Positions 45,447 to 55,417 of a stretch of 64,000 nucleotides of DNA are shown piece by piece. Position 1 is the stretch's first letter; every line of letters starts with the position of its first letter. The stretch covers positions 1 through 64,000 of the forward strand of contig CAJAII010000015.1 in NCBI GenBank assembly GCA_903939755.1, written 5' to 3'. The stretch is from an uncultured Flavobacteriales bacterium (GTDB lineage: Bacteria > Bacteroidota > Bacteroidia > Flavobacteriales_D > Crocinitomicaceae). The position numbers were made by a program, and so were the translations under genes. Below the pieces are notes generated by a model. The model worked only from the letters and a program-made list of their open reading frames with translations, was not told where the DNA came from and made no database searches.

Positions 45447-47507
45447 ATGGAGAAAAAAGCCTATACCGTTACAGCAGCGCTGCCCTATGCAAATGGCCCC
45501 TTACACCTTGGCCACGTGGCAGGAGTTTACTTGCCTGCAGATATATTTGTTCGCTTTCTAAAACTTAATGGCCATGACGTAGCCTTTATTTGTGGTAGTG
45601 ACGAACATGGCGCAGCAATTACACTTAGGGCAAAAAAAGAAGGCATAAAGCCACAAGAAATAGTCGATAAATACCATGAAATCATCAAGGATTCTTTTGA
45701 AAAGTTTCAAATATCATTTGATATCTTTCACCGAACATCCTCACCGCTGCATCATCAAGTTGCTTCCGATTTCTTTAAAAAACTTCATGAAAAAGATACA
45801 TTCAAAGAAGAGCGATCGCTTCAGTACTACGATAACGATTATGAGCAATTTTTAGCGGATCGATACATTACAGGGACCTGCCCAAAATGCCAATATGAAA
45901 ATGCCTACGGAGATCAGTGTGAAAAATGTGGAGCCGACTTAAGCCCCAACGACTTAATCAATCCAATTTCAACATTATCCGGAAAAACACCCCAGCTAAA
46001 AGAAACGGCTCATTGGTATTTACCCATGAACGAACATGAAGATTGGTTACGGGAGTGGATACAAAAAGGATCCATTGATGAGGAAGTTCTTCACGATCCG
46101 AAAACATGGAAAAATCAAGTTATTGGTCAATGCATGTCTTGGATTAATGGAGGCTTACGTGCACGTGCCATGACCAGGGATTTAGATTGGGGAATTCCAG
46201 TTCCCTTACCCAACTCGGAAGGGAAAGTGCTTTATGTATGGTTAGATGCTCCTATTGGCTATATTTCTGCCACGCAGCAATGGGCCTTAGATAATGGAAA
46301 AAATTGGAAGGATTATTGGTGTAAAGAAGAAGCAAAAGATAGAAAGTTAGTCCATTTCATTGGAAAGGACAACATCGTTTTTCATGCCATCATATTTCCT
46401 ATTTTACTTAAAGCGCACGGAGATTTTATACTTCCAGAAAATGTACCAGCGTATGAATTCCTAAATTTAGAGGGCGATAAATTCTCCACGTCAAGGAATT
46501 GGGCCGTTTGGCTGCATGAATATTTGGAGAACTATCCAACTAAAGTAGATGAATTAAAATATGTCCTTACGTCAATTGCTCCTGAGAACAAAGACTCAGA
46601 ATTTACTTGGTTAGATTTTCAAACTAGAATTAACTCAGAATTAGCAGATATTTATGGGAACTTTGTTAATCGCGTGTTTGTCTTGATCCATAAATATTAT
46701 CAAGGGGTCATTCCTTCAGCGCACGAATTGACAACACATGACCAAAAAGTACTTTCGGAGATAGAAACGATACCAGCTAAAATTTCAGATTTATTATATC
46801 AATACAAAATAAGAGAAGCGCAACAAGAGATGATGAATTTGGCAAGAATTGGAAATAAATATCTTGCCGATGAAGAGCCATGGAAAGTAATCAAAAATGA
46901 CCCTTTACGAGTAGAAACTATCCTCAACATTGCACTTCAAATCACTGAAAAGCTTGCCTTATGTTCACGTGTGTTTTTACCAAATACAGCACAATTACTA
47001 CTTGAAATACTAGGTGTCAACTCTACTACGTGGGACAACACAACACAACTAATTTCAAGTGGCAACACAATCGGAACACCCACTATATTATTTGAAAAAA
47101 TCACCGATGAATGGGTCGAGCAGGAGAAAAGCAAATTAATCACTCCCCCCATCACTAATGCAAAATACCCCGTCATGAAAGAATTAATCTCCTTCGAAGA
47201 TTTCACTAAAATGGACCTTCGCATTGGTCACGTGATAGCGGCCGATAAAATGGAAAATGCCGACAAATTGCTCGTTTTGAAGGTTGACACAGGAATTGAT
47301 GAACGAACCATCGTTTCTGGAATCGCCAAGCATTACGATACAGCGGCTATCCTAGGGAAAAAAGTCGTTGTGCTTATGAATCTTGCGCCAAGAAAAATCA
47401 GGGGCGTTGAATCACATGGAATGCTACTTATGGCCGAAAACAGCGAAGGTGAATTAAGCGCTTTAGTTAGTGAAAAAGATTTTGGTGCCGGCCCTATGAT
47501 TTCGTGA
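45447..47507 (+). CDS. metG: Methionine--tRNA ligase
   Basis: The 686-residue class I enzyme charges initiator and elongator tRNA-Met. The HIGH motif reads HLGH (~21-24), the KMSKS loop reads KFSTS (~345), and a zinc knuckle CPKCQ...CEKCG lies near 148-165. A C-terminal EMAP/OB-fold tRNA-binding domain (~585-686, MDLRIGHVIAADKMENADKLLVLKVD) is fused, as in many dimeric MetRS. It is monocistronic. About 190 bp to the convergent regulator gene hold no feature I can support. Confidence 0.97.
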   Translation: MEKKAYTVTAALPYANGPLHLGHVAGVYLPADIFVRFLKLNGHDVAFICGSDEHGAAITLRAKKEGIKPQEIVDKYHEIIKDSFEKFQISFDIFHRTSSPLHHQVASDFFKKLHEKDTFKEERSLQYYDNDYEQFLADRYITGTCPKCQYENAYGDQCEKCGADLSPNDLINPISTLSGKTPQLKETAHWYLPMNEHEDWLREWIQKGSIDEEVLHDPKTWKNQVIGQCMSWINGGLRARAMTRDLDWGIPVPLPNSEGKVLYVWLDAPIGYISATQQWALDNGKNWKDYWCKEEAKDRKLVHFIGKDNIVFHAIIFPILLKAHGDFILPENVPAYEFLNLEGDKFSTSRNWAVWLHEYLENYPTKVDELKYVLTSIAPENKDSEFTWLDFQTRINSELADIYGNFVNRVFVLIHKYYQGVIPSAHELTTHDQKVLSEIETIPAKISDLLYQYKIREAQQEMMNLARIGNKYLADEEPWKVIKNDPLRVETILNIALQITEKLALCSRVFLPNTAQLLLEILGVNSTTWDNTTQLISSGNTIGTPTILFEKITDEWVEQEKSKLITPPITNAKYPVMKELISFEDFTKMDLRIGHVIAADKMENADKLLVLKVDTGIDERTIVSGIAKHYDTAAILGKKVVVLMNLAPRKIRGVESHGMLLMAENSEGELSALVSEKDFGAGPMIS

Positions 47508-47695
47508 CCTAAGACCAATTCAATAGGTTCAGGACAACTGAATTCCCACTTTTTTTTTGCCTTTACTTCATAAAAAATCCTAAACGATAATTTTTCCTTG
47601 ATGTCTATTTCCATGCAAGGCTTGTATTCAAAAAGGAAATAAACTGCTATTTTAAGCTCTTAGCTCATTGATACATCCAGCAGCTAATTCTACCG

Positions 47696-48334
47696 CTAAA
47701 CATACCCTTTATCTTTTGCCCAACTACTCAATTGAGCTGCGTTAGGCAAACCTAATTTCTTTAGAATATTATGCCGATGGGTTTCTACTGTACGGGAAGA
47801 AATAAACAGTTTATCTGCAATCTCTTTGGAGGTTAATCCCTGGGAAATAAAGATGACAATGTCAATTTCCTTCATCGTCAATTCCTTTTTATTATCCGTA
47901 TTATTAACATTTAACAAAGAGGTAAAGTATCGATCTTTTATATCCGAAGCAATAAACACCTCTCCACTATGAACGGCATGAATGGCATTAATTAATTCAC
48001 TTTTATTGGTGTTTTTTGTCAAATACCCTTTTGCTCCTACGGATAAAAACTTCTTAACATAGGTGATATCATCATGCAATGAAAGACCAATAATTCGACA
48101 TTTGGGTAAGGTATTGTTGATTTTTACTGTCGCATCAATTCCACTTCCGCTTCCCAAATTGATATCCATCAAGATAATGTCTGGACGAAGACTAACAGCG
48201 GCATCGTATGCATTCTGTTCTGAATCCGCTGTGCCAACTACAAGAATTGAAGGCGCATCTTTTAATAAAGAAGACCAAGCTTCGCTAATAAGTTTGTGAT
48301 CATCAACAATAAGAACCTTGATTATGGTTTCCAT
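47696..48334 (-). CDS. LuxR/NarL-family response regulator (orphan)
   Basis: The 212-residue protein has a receiver domain (~5-120; D11/D12 and phospho-acceptor D57) and a C-terminal LuxR helix-turn-helix (~150-208, LTMKEIDIVIFISQGLTSKEIADKLFISSRTVETHRHNILKKLG). No histidine kinase gene is adjacent. It lies 21 bases after atpG on the same strand with no terminator between, so it may be co-transcribed with the ATP synthase genes. Targets are unknown. Confidence 0.9.
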   Translation of the reverse strand: METIIKVLIVDDHKLISEAWSSLLKDAPSILVVGTADSEQNAYDAAVSLRPDIILMDINLGSGSGIDATVKINNTLPKCRIIGLSLHDDITYVKKFLSVGAKGYLTKNTNKSELINAIHAVHSGEVFIASDIKDRYFTSLLNVNNTDNKKELTMKEIDIVIFISQGLTSKEIADKLFISSRTVETHRHNILKKLGLPNAAQLSSWAKDKGYV

Positions 48335-48355
48335 AATTTGCTATTTAAAGCTAAA

Positions 48356-49231
48356 TTATGAATTCAAAGCTTCTGCACCACCAACTATTTCTAAAATTTC
48401 ATTGGTAATGGCCGCTTGACGTGCTTTATTATAGGTTAATTTAAGACTTTTTTGTAAATCACTCGCATTATCAGTCGCTTTGTGCATAGCAGTCATACGC
48501 GCTCCTTGTTCAGAAGCATTAGAATCTAATAATGCTTTAAACAACTGAATTTTCAATGATTTAGGAATCAGCACCTCTATTAAATCCTGCTTATTCGGTT
48601 CGAAAATGTAATCTACTGAAAGTTGCTTACCTTCAGGGATTGTGTTAACGACAGGAAGAAATTGTTCCGTTTCTATTGCCTGAGTCGCTGCATTAACAAA
48701 ACGGTTATAGACAATGATGATTTTGCTGAATTGTTGGGATTGGTACAAAGCCATCAATTCATTGGCTATAGAAGCTGTACGGTTAAAGGTAAGATCAGAA
48801 AAAATGTCTTCCACTTCTACCAACTCATCATTTATATAATAATTCGGCGTCCTCTTCAACACATCTTTCACCTTTTTCCCAAGGCACAATACTTTTACAT
48901 CATTATTTTGGAAATCTGCACGTATTAAATGTTGGACACGTTTAATAATGTTATTATTAAATCCACCACACAATCCTCGATTAGAAGTTATGGCAACAAG
49001 CAGAATGCTATTATTATCGTTCGTTTTAGCCAATTTATTTTCAGAGGCATCAGAAACGGCACTGATATTTTCCAGTATGTCTTTTAACTTACTCGCATAA
49101 GGCCTTAATTTAGTTACCGCATCTTGCGCACGCTTCAATTTTGCAGCAGAAACCATTTTCATGGCAGAAGTGATTTGCATCGTAGATCCAACCGATGTAA
49201 TTCTATTCCGTATTTCTTTTAAATTCGCCAT
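48356..49231 (-). CDS. atpG: ATP synthase F1 subunit gamma
   Basis: The 291-residue central-shaft subunit has the conserved coiled-coil ends: N-terminal LKEIRNRITSVGSTMQITSAMKMVSAAKL and C-terminal RMTAMHKATDNASDLQKSLKLTYNKARQAAITNEILEIVGGAEAL. It rotates within the alpha/beta hexamer and couples proton flow to ATP synthesis. It is last of the six atp genes here; beta and epsilon are not in the window, as is usual in Bacteroidota where they sit elsewhere. Confidence 0.97.
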   Translation of the reverse strand: MANLKEIRNRITSVGSTMQITSAMKMVSAAKLKRAQDAVTKLRPYASKLKDILENISAVSDASENKLAKTNDNNSILLVAITSNRGLCGGFNNNIIKRVQHLIRADFQNNDVKVLCLGKKVKDVLKRTPNYYINDELVEVEDIFSDLTFNRTASIANELMALYQSQQFSKIIIVYNRFVNAATQAIETEQFLPVVNTIPEGKQLSVDYIFEPNKQDLIEVLIPKSLKIQLFKALLDSNASEQGARMTAMHKATDNASDLQKSLKLTYNKARQAAITNEILEIVGGAEALNS

Positions 49232-49272
49232 AGTATTGATTTACAAATTGCCAATCGATAATCTAAATTCAA

Positions 49273-50847
49273 TTAGTATTTCTGTGCTATTTCCTTTGCG
49301 CACTTAGTTAAAACATCTGTTATCTCATCCGTATATTTTCCTGCCTTCAGTGCCAATAAAACATCGGCATGTTTTGCTTCAAGGAAGTTTAGGTATTCTT
49401 TTTCAAATGCTTTCACCTCATTAATAGGCACATTTTGAATCAAGCCTTTTGTTCCAACAAAAATGATTGCAATTTGCTTTTCAACTGAATAAGGGTCTCC
49501 TTCTCTTTGCTTCAAAATTTCCACATTTCGTGAACCTTTGTCAAGAATAGATTTGGTTGCCGCATCTAAGTCAGATCCGAATTTCGCAAAAGCTTCTAAT
49601 TCACGGTATTGGGCTTGGTCTAATTTTAAAGTACCTGCCACCTTTTTCATCGATTTAATTTGAGCTGATCCACCAACGCGAGATACAGAAATACCTACGT
49701 TAATTGCTGGTCTAACGCCTGCATTAAACAAATCAGATTCCAAGAAAATTTGACCATCTGTAATGGAAATAACATTCGTAGGAATATAAGCGGATACATC
49801 CCCTGCTTGTGTTTCAATGATAGGCAAGGCGGTAAGTGATCCTCCTCCTTTAACCAAAGGTTTTAGCGATTCCGGCAAATCATTCATTTGACAAGCAATG
49901 GTATCATCGCCAATTATCTTTGCAGCACGTTCCAATAAACGGGAGTGAAGGTAGAAAACATCACCAGGGTATGCCTCGCGACCTGGAGGACGACGAAGTA
50001 ATAATGAAACCTCACGGTAGGCAACCGCTTGCTTAGATAAATCATCAAATACGATAAGTGCCGGTCTTCCAGAATCACGGAAAAACTCACCAATTGCTGC
50101 ACCAGTCATTGGCGCATAAAACTGCATTGGTGCAGGATCAGAAGCATTCGACGCCACAACAGTAGTGTAAGCCATCGCACCTGCATCTTCAAATTTCTTA
50201 ACGATACCAGCCACCGTTGACCCTTTTTGACCAATAGCTACATAAATACAATAAACTGTTTCTCCACGATCATAAAATTCACGTTGATTAATGATGGTAT
50301 CAATAGCGACGGTTGTCTTTCCAGTTTGACGGTCACCGATAATTAATTCACGTTGTCCACGACCAATTGGAATCATGGAATCGATCGCCTTAATTCCAGT
50401 TTGAAGAGGCTCAGTTACTGGTTGACGAAAGATAACACCTGGTGCTTTTCGTTCGATAGGCATCTCATAAAGTTCCCCTGTAATTGGTCCTTTTCCATCT
50501 ATTGGCATACCCAATGTATCCACTACACGACCCACAATACCTTCACCAATTTTAACCGATGCGATACGTCCCAATCTTTTCACAGTATCTCCTTCTTTTA
50601 CCAAAGAAGAACGTCCAAGAAGTACAGCACCTACATTGTCTTCCTCTAAATTAAGCGCAATACCTTGCAAGCCGCCTTCGAACTCTATAAGTTCGCCATA
50701 TTGAACGCCATTTAGACCATAAATACGAGCGATACCATCCCCTATTTGAAGGACAGTGCCAACTTCTTGTAATTCAGCTTCCGTTCTGAATCCTGATAAT
50801 TGTTCCCTTAAAATTGCCGAAACCTCTGCTGGATTAATGTCTGCCAT
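49273..50847 (-). CDS. atpA: ATP synthase F1 subunit alpha
   Basis: The 524-residue subunit carries the non-catalytic nucleotide site: P-loop GDRQTGKT (~170-177) and the family signature [14 protein letters not shown]. The order atpB-atpE-atpF-atpH-atpA-atpG is normal. It starts 33 bases after atpH. It forms the F1 head with the beta subunit, encoded outside this window. Confidence 0.98.
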   Translation of the reverse strand: MADINPAEVSAILREQLSGFRTEAELQEVGTVLQIGDGIARIYGLNGVQYGELIEFEGGLQGIALNLEEDNVGAVLLGRSSLVKEGDTVKRLGRIASVKIGEGIVGRVVDTLGMPIDGKGPITGELYEMPIERKAPGVIFRQPVTEPLQTGIKAIDSMIPIGRGQRELIIGDRQTGKTTVAIDTIINQREFYDRGETVYCIYVAIGQKGSTVAGIVKKFEDAGAMAYTTVVASNASDPAPMQFYAPMTGAAIGEFFRDSGRPALIVFDDLSKQAVAYREVSLLLRRPPGREAYPGDVFYLHSRLLERAAKIIGDDTIACQMNDLPESLKPLVKGGGSLTALPIIETQAGDVSAYIPTNVISITDGQIFLESDLFNAGVRPAINVGISVSRVGGSAQIKSMKKVAGTLKLDQAQYRELEAFAKFGSDLDAATKSILDKGSRNVEILKQREGDPYSVEKQIAIIFVGTKGLIQNVPINEVKAFEKEYLNFLEAKHADVLLALKAGKYTDEITDVLTKCAKEIAQKY

Positions 50848-50880
50848 TTTATTTTATTTTTAGTTAGTAAGCCTTGTGAC

Positions 50881-51414
50881 TTATTTTGTTAATTCTTGTC
50901 TTAAATTTTTTATTTTACTTGAAACCGAAGCGTCAATTTGATTGTCTCCTATGGTGATAATGAATCCACCAATTAATGCTGGATCTATCTTTTCAGTAAG
51001 TTGAAGTTCGCCTGTAAATGTCTTGGCTAATTTCTCCATTATTTTCTTTCTGCTTTGCGCATCAAGTGCAACCGCACTCGTAATGTTACCAGAGACAATC
51101 CCTTTGTGACTTTCGAGTAATGAATTGTATCCTGATGCAATATTTGGCAACATTTCTGACCTGCCATTTTTAACAATTAATGCAATAAAACCAGCCGTTA
51201 AAGGTTGAAGATCAACAAATAACTTAGTGATAACCGCTATTTTTTTATCCGATTTTATTATTGGTGAATTTAGGAACGATATAAAATCCGGCGACGAATT
51301 AGCCACACCTAAAATTCTAGCCATATCGAACGAAACAAGGTCGATTACCTTTTGCTCGATAGCCATTTCCAATAACGCTTTTGCGTATCTAATCGCAGCT
51401 TTAGTTGATTTCAT
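50881..51414 (-). CDS. atpH: ATP synthase F1 subunit delta
   Basis: The 177-residue subunit joins F1 to the peripheral stalk. It shows the N-terminal helical domain (AIRYAKALLEMAIEQKVID) and the C-terminal beta segment with the family ending EKIDPALIGGFIITIGDNQIDASVSSKIKNLRQEL. It lies three bases after atpF. Confidence 0.95.
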   Translation of the reverse strand: MKSTKAAIRYAKALLEMAIEQKVIDLVSFDMARILGVANSSPDFISFLNSPIIKSDKKIAVITKLFVDLQPLTAGFIALIVKNGRSEMLPNIASGYNSLLESHKGIVSGNITSAVALDAQSRKKIMEKLAKTFTGELQLTEKIDPALIGGFIITIGDNQIDASVSSKIKNLRQELTK

Positions 51415-51417
51415 GGA

Positions 51418-51912
51418 TTAATTCATGTTAATATCATCTGCTAACTTCTCAGCTAACTCTTTTTGCTTAGCATCTGTTGAAAGTTCTGTCCGAACAATCT
51501 TTTCAGCAATGTCTAAGGAAAAGCCTGCCAACTGATTTTTTAAATCGCGAATGGCGGCATCTTTTTCAGAAGCAATAGTTGCTTTAGCGCTTTCAACAAT
51601 TTTATTTGCCTCTACCTTCGCTTTGTTTTTTGCTGACTCGACCATTTCAACAGCCGTTTGTTTAGCATCATTCATTATAGCATCACGTTCAGCTCTTGCT
51701 TCTTTTAATATCTTTTCATTTTCTGCTTGAAGCAAAAGCATTTCTGCTCTTGTTTTATCTGCTAATTCTAATGCTTCATGGATTTTTTGCTCCCTAGCAT
51801 TCACCGCATTTAAAATCGGCTTCCAAGCAAATTTTGCCAATAAAAATAACAAAAGACAAAAAACTAATGCTGTCCAAAACAACAAACCGTAATCAGGTAA
51901 TATCAAGTCCAT
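51418..51912 (-). CDS. atpF: ATP synthase F0 subunit b
   Basis: The 164-residue subunit has one N-terminal membrane helix (~9-27) and a long charged coiled coil that forms the peripheral stalk (ALELADKTRAEMLLLQAENEKILKEARAERDAIM). It is separated from atpE by 81 bases that contain a strong hairpin, unlike the tight spacing elsewhere in the operon. Confidence 0.95.
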   Translation of the reverse strand: MDLILPDYGLLFWTALVFCLLLFLLAKFAWKPILNAVNAREQKIHEALELADKTRAEMLLLQAENEKILKEARAERDAIMNDAKQTAVEMVESAKNKAKVEANKIVESAKATIASEKDAAIRDLKNQLAGFSLDIAEKIVRTELSTDAKQKELAEKLADDINMN

Positions 51913-51950
51913 ATTTCAGTATTTTATTTTTAATTCTTAACCTAAAAATA

Positions 51951-51977
51951 TGAACCGCAACCAACCGTTGCGGTTCA
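51951..51977 (-). promoter_or_regulatory. Intercistronic hairpin between atpE and atpF
   Basis: TGAACCGCAAC (51951-51961) pairs perfectly with 51967-51977 across a 5-nt loop. In the direction of transcription it is followed by TATTTTTAGG, so it resembles a partial terminator or a 3' stability element for the atpB-atpE part of the message. An A-rich run separates it from the atpE stop. Confidence 0.7.
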
Positions 51978-51993
51978 CATTGTTTTTTTTTTT

Positions 51994-52248
<255 letters not shown>

Positions 52249-53388
52249 TTAATGGTGGGCCTCTTCTACGGCAGCACCAATAAACAATGCCGAAAGCATT
52301 GTAAATAGATACGCCTGTAAAAACGCGACCAACAATTCCAAAATCGATATAAACAAAGCCATCGGCACCGACAAGGCGCTCCAAGCAACACTTTTATTTA
52401 TAAAAATTAAGGAAATGAGTGCTAAAATGATAATGTGTCCTGCCGTAACATTGGCAAAAAGTCGAATCATCAAAGCAATAGGCTTGGTAAAGATCCCAAT
52501 AATCTCTATTGGCACCATAATAATTAAAATAGGAATTGGAACACCTGGTGTGGCAAATATATGTCTCCAATAATTTTTGTTTCCTGAAAAAACGGTAATT
52601 AGCAAGGTAAATAGTGCTAGAAAAAGGGTAACACTGATGTTCCCTGTTAAATTAGCCCCACCCGGCAAAATAGGTACCATACCTAATAGATTATTTAGTA
52701 AAATAAAAAAGAAGGCCGTCAATAAATAAGGGACATATCTTTTGTATTTGTGTTCTCCAATATTTGCTTTGGCGATGTCATCTTGCACCAAAACAACTAA
52801 TGGTTCTAGGAACTTAGCGATTCCTTTGGGAGCAACAGCGCCATTTTTCTTATAGAACCTCGCCATGCTGAACATAATTAATATAATCAGGAAAGCGCCA
52901 ATAAAAAGAGAAGTAACATTTTTAGTTATCGACAAATCCAATGGCATAGCATTGTGAGGGTGCCCCTCTTCAAAATGCAATTTTCCATCCGACAAGCGGT
53001 ATATTTTCTCGTGAAATAGTGCGTAGCCTTCTGCAGGACCTTCTCCTACTAAATAACTAAGTTTTTCGCCTGTTTTTGCATCTTTCTCCACCACATGTAA
53101 TCCATGATAAAAATGACTTGCATTAAAAACAACAAATCCATTGTCATACAAAATAACCGGAAGATGTATAGAAACTCCTTCATGCTCACTGCCCCATAAA
53201 TGCCATTCATGTGCATCTTTGACGTGATGCATGATCATTTCATTGACATCGAATTCGTCTTCAACGGAATCAACAGCAGTAGTCTGTTTAGAAACTAATG
53301 ATGGGGCTTTCTGTGCGGAAAACATTGATGGGATAAGCACCAAAAAAAGAGTAAAAACAACCTGTGTAAAAAGCTTTGCAAATGTCAT
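52249..53388 (-). CDS. atpB: ATP synthase F0 subunit a
   Basis: The 379-residue membrane subunit provides the proton half-channels; the essential Arg is in IALMIRLFANVTAGH. An N-terminal extension of ~150 residues, with a signal-like start ending MFSAQK and a soluble His-rich stretch (MIMHHVKDAHEWHLWGSEHEG), is common in Bacteroidota and absent from E. coli. It is the first gene of the cluster; atpI and atpZ are not seen. The promoter lies at 53429-53436. Confidence 0.96.
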   Translation of the reverse strand: MTFAKLFTQVVFTLFLVLIPSMFSAQKAPSLVSKQTTAVDSVEDEFDVNEMIMHHVKDAHEWHLWGSEHEGVSIHLPVILYDNGFVVFNASHFYHGLHVVEKDAKTGEKLSYLVGEGPAEGYALFHEKIYRLSDGKLHFEEGHPHNAMPLDLSITKNVTSLFIGAFLIILIMFSMARFYKKNGAVAPKGIAKFLEPLVVLVQDDIAKANIGEHKYKRYVPYLLTAFFFILLNNLLGMVPILPGGANLTGNISVTLFLALFTLLITVFSGNKNYWRHIFATPGVPIPILIIMVPIEIIGIFTKPIALMIRLFANVTAGHIIILALISLIFINKSVAWSALSVPMALFISILELLVAFLQAYLFTMLSALFIGAAVEEAHH

Positions 53389-53428
53389 TTAATCATTTTT
53401 TAGAGGAAAAATCCTCATAAATTTTGTG

Positions 53429-53436
53429 CAAAGGTA
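53429..53436 (-). promoter_or_regulatory. -7 element TACCTTTG of the atp operon
   Basis: This is a perfect TAnnTTTG on the minus strand, 40 bases before atpB. A small hairpin (GAGGA/TCCTC) lies between it and the start codon. Confidence 0.6.
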
Positions 53437-53461
53437 GTAAATCTTTCTAGAGTTGAACTAA

Positions 53462-54016
53462 TTAATCAGTAACTTTTTTCTCTCTTTTTTCACGAATTGT
53501 GCGGTACAATTTTATCGCCAAGAGCAAAGAAAGCCCAGCACCAAAAAAACCAATGGTGCCATACATCCAATCCATCGTGTTTTTCATTTCGACAAGAAAA
53601 ACAATAACCACTAAAAACAAGGTGGCAGCCTCGTTCCAGATCCTTAATCCAAAGGACGTCCAAACCACTTTGTCTTTATGTAAATCAAACATTATTTTCT
53701 GACAGGCAAAATGATAAATAGTCAACAAGACGACAAATGACAACTTAATATACATCCAAGGCTGATTGTAAGCCGCAGTATTGATCCAAAGGATCCACAG
53801 GCCGAATAAAAAGGTAAGATACATAGATGGAGTGGTAATGTACCACCACAGCTTTTTCTCCATAATAATGAATTGCTTGATCAAGATGTCGCGTTCTTGC
53901 TCCTCTTTTTTGTAGGCCTCCGTATGATAGATAAACAATCGAACCATATAAAACAAGCCGGCGAACCAACAAACCACAAAAATTATATGCAAAGATTTTA
54001 CCGCGTCAATACTCAT
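53462..54016 (-). CDS. hemJ: Protoporphyrinogen IX oxidase HemJ / CopD-like membrane protein
   Basis: The 184-residue protein has four to five membrane helices and the HemJ pattern: an early His in KSLHIIFVVCWFAGLFYMVRLFIYH, MEKKLWWYITTPSMYLTFLFGL and WMYIKLSFVVLLTIYHFACQKIM. It oxidises protoporphyrinogen IX in the penultimate step of haem synthesis. The haem genes hemA, hemC and hemD lie 1.4 kb away on the other strand, which supports the call. It has its own leaderless-type promoter. Confidence 0.85.
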   Translation of the reverse strand: MSIDAVKSLHIIFVVCWFAGLFYMVRLFIYHTEAYKKEEQERDILIKQFIIMEKKLWWYITTPSMYLTFLFGLWILWINTAAYNQPWMYIKLSFVVLLTIYHFACQKIMFDLHKDKVVWTSFGLRIWNEAATLFLVVIVFLVEMKNTMDWMYGTIGFFGAGLSLLLAIKLYRTIREKREKKVTD

Positions 54017-54020
54017 GCAT

Positions 54021-54028
54021 CAAAAGTA
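54021..54028 (-). promoter_or_regulatory. -7 element TACTTTTG of hemJ
   Basis: This is a perfect TAnnTTTG on the minus strand, four bases before ATG 54016, predicting a leaderless mRNA. Confidence 0.6.
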
Positions 54029-54098
54029 ATCATTTACATAGAAAAAAGCCACTTGCATATTAAACAAATAGCACTTAATATTGTACAACTCAATTTCC

Positions 54099-54902
54099 AT
54101 GGTGCAACGTTTAATTTTGTGTTTCTTACTTCCCATAACCTTTGGTTATTCGCAGAGTTCGAATTTATCCATTGATGGGTATTATCAAGGATTAAATCTT
54201 TATGTTTCCAATCCCTACCAAAGCGATGGTTTTGGCTTCTGCATAAGTAAAGTCTTAGTCAATGGAAATGTGTTGCCCGCCACCATTCAAAACGAACATT
54301 TTCAAATCGACCTTAGTTTATTTGGCCTTACAAAAGGGGAAGAACTCTTTGTAGAACTCGAGCATTATGCGGGTTGCACCCCTCGCTTTATTAACCCTGA
54401 AGTGCTTTTACCGAAAAGTACGTTCGTACTGGTTTCTCTTGCAGCCGCTGCAAATGGTTCAATTAGTTGGTCAACGAAAAGTGAAGCGGGAAGACTTCCA
54501 TTTCATGTTGAACAATATAAATGGGGAAGATGGGTATCAGCAGGAGAAATTCAAGGAAACGGAAGCCCTTCACTCAACCAATATCGATTAGACATTATTC
54601 CACATAGCGGATACAATAAAGTTAGAATTGTTCAAATTGACAACACACAAAAAAAAAGGGTGTCGAAAGAAGTTGGTTTTAATTCAACCATCAAAAAAGT
54701 AATTAAAACGCCCGCTAAAGTTAAAGACTTTATTTATTTTAGTTCAGCATCAAAACCTGTAAAAACAAAGTTTGAACTTTATGATGCCTTTGGTAATTTA
54801 CTCAAAAAGGGCTTCGACAGTCAAATTGATTGTAAGCAATTATTAAACGGCATCTATTTTATCAATTTCGACAACTCCTCTGAAAAATTTATTAAGTATT
54901 AA
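54099..54902 (+). CDS. Secreted protein of unknown function
   Basis: ATG 54099 gives 267 residues with a signal peptide (~1-19, ending FGYSQ); TTG 54081 would add six residues. The mature region is beta-rich, with repeats of fibronectin-like strands. The last ~60 residues (KFELYDAFGNLLKKGFDSQIDCKQLLNGIYFINFDNSSEKFIKY) resemble a T9SS type A sorting domain. It ends one base before the epimerase gene and is probably co-transcribed with it. It is divergent from hemJ. Confidence 0.65.
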   Translation: MVQRLILCFLLPITFGYSQSSNLSIDGYYQGLNLYVSNPYQSDGFGFCISKVLVNGNVLPATIQNEHFQIDLSLFGLTKGEELFVELEHYAGCTPRFINPEVLLPKSTFVLVSLAAAANGSISWSTKSEAGRLPFHVEQYKWGRWVSAGEIQGNGSPSLNQYRLDIIPHSGYNKVRIVQIDNTQKKRVSKEVGFNSTIKKVIKTPAKVKDFIYFSSASKPVKTKFELYDAFGNLLKKGFDSQIDCKQLLNGIYFINFDNSSEKFIKY

Positions 54903-54903
54903 G

Positions 54904-55308
54904 ATGATAAAACACATTGAGCACATCGGAATTGCCGTAGAGAACATCGAGTCTGCCTTAACAACCTATGAAAATTTATTAGGAGTAAGCTGCTACAAAA
55001 CAGAAATTGTTGAATCGGAATTGGTGAGAACTGCTTTTTTAAAAATAGGAGATTCAAAAATTGAACTTTTGGAAGCGCTGGACCCCATTTCACCCATTGG
55101 AAAGTTCCTGGCAAAAAAGGGGGAAGGATTTCATCATATTGCCTTTGAAGTAGATGATATTCATGCAGAAATAAAACGCCTCACTTCTTTAGGCTTTGAG
55201 ATGATCCACGAAACGCCGAAACCCGGAGCAGACAACAAACTCATTGCCTTTCTTCACCCGAAATCTACACAAAAATTATTAGTGGAAATCTGTCAAGAAA
55301 TCCGCTAA
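54904..55308 (+). CDS. mce: Methylmalonyl-CoA epimerase
   Basis: The 134-residue VOC-fold enzyme interconverts the methylmalonyl-CoA epimers in propionate/succinate metabolism. Its metal ligands lie in the segments HIEHIGIAVENIESALTTYENLLG, HHIAFEVDDI and KLLVEICQ, which match the family, and the length is normal. Methylmalonyl-CoA mutase is not in the window. It starts one base after the secreted-protein stop, so the pair is translationally linked. Confidence 0.92.
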   Translation: MIKHIEHIGIAVENIESALTTYENLLGVSCYKTEIVESELVRTAFLKIGDSKIELLEALDPISPIGKFLAKKGEGFHHIAFEVDDIHAEIKRLTSLGFEMIHETPKPGADNKLIAFLHPKSTQKLLVEICQEIR

Positions 55309-55417
55309 CACCAGCCCTTATTTTCTTCTTATAATTTAAATCAACTATAAATAAGGCTTCATGACATTCCTATGACAATTGAACGGGATGCACTTGCGAA
55401 ATTTGTCCTAAAATAGA

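Noticed and set aside
47508..47695. Terminator of metG (TTCAG/CTGAA followed by T run)
   Set aside because: The stem is only 5 bp and the T run is separated by GC bases; it was not strong enough to list.
50353..50649. Plus-strand frame opposite atpA
   Set aside because: It is antisense to one of the most conserved genes in the window.
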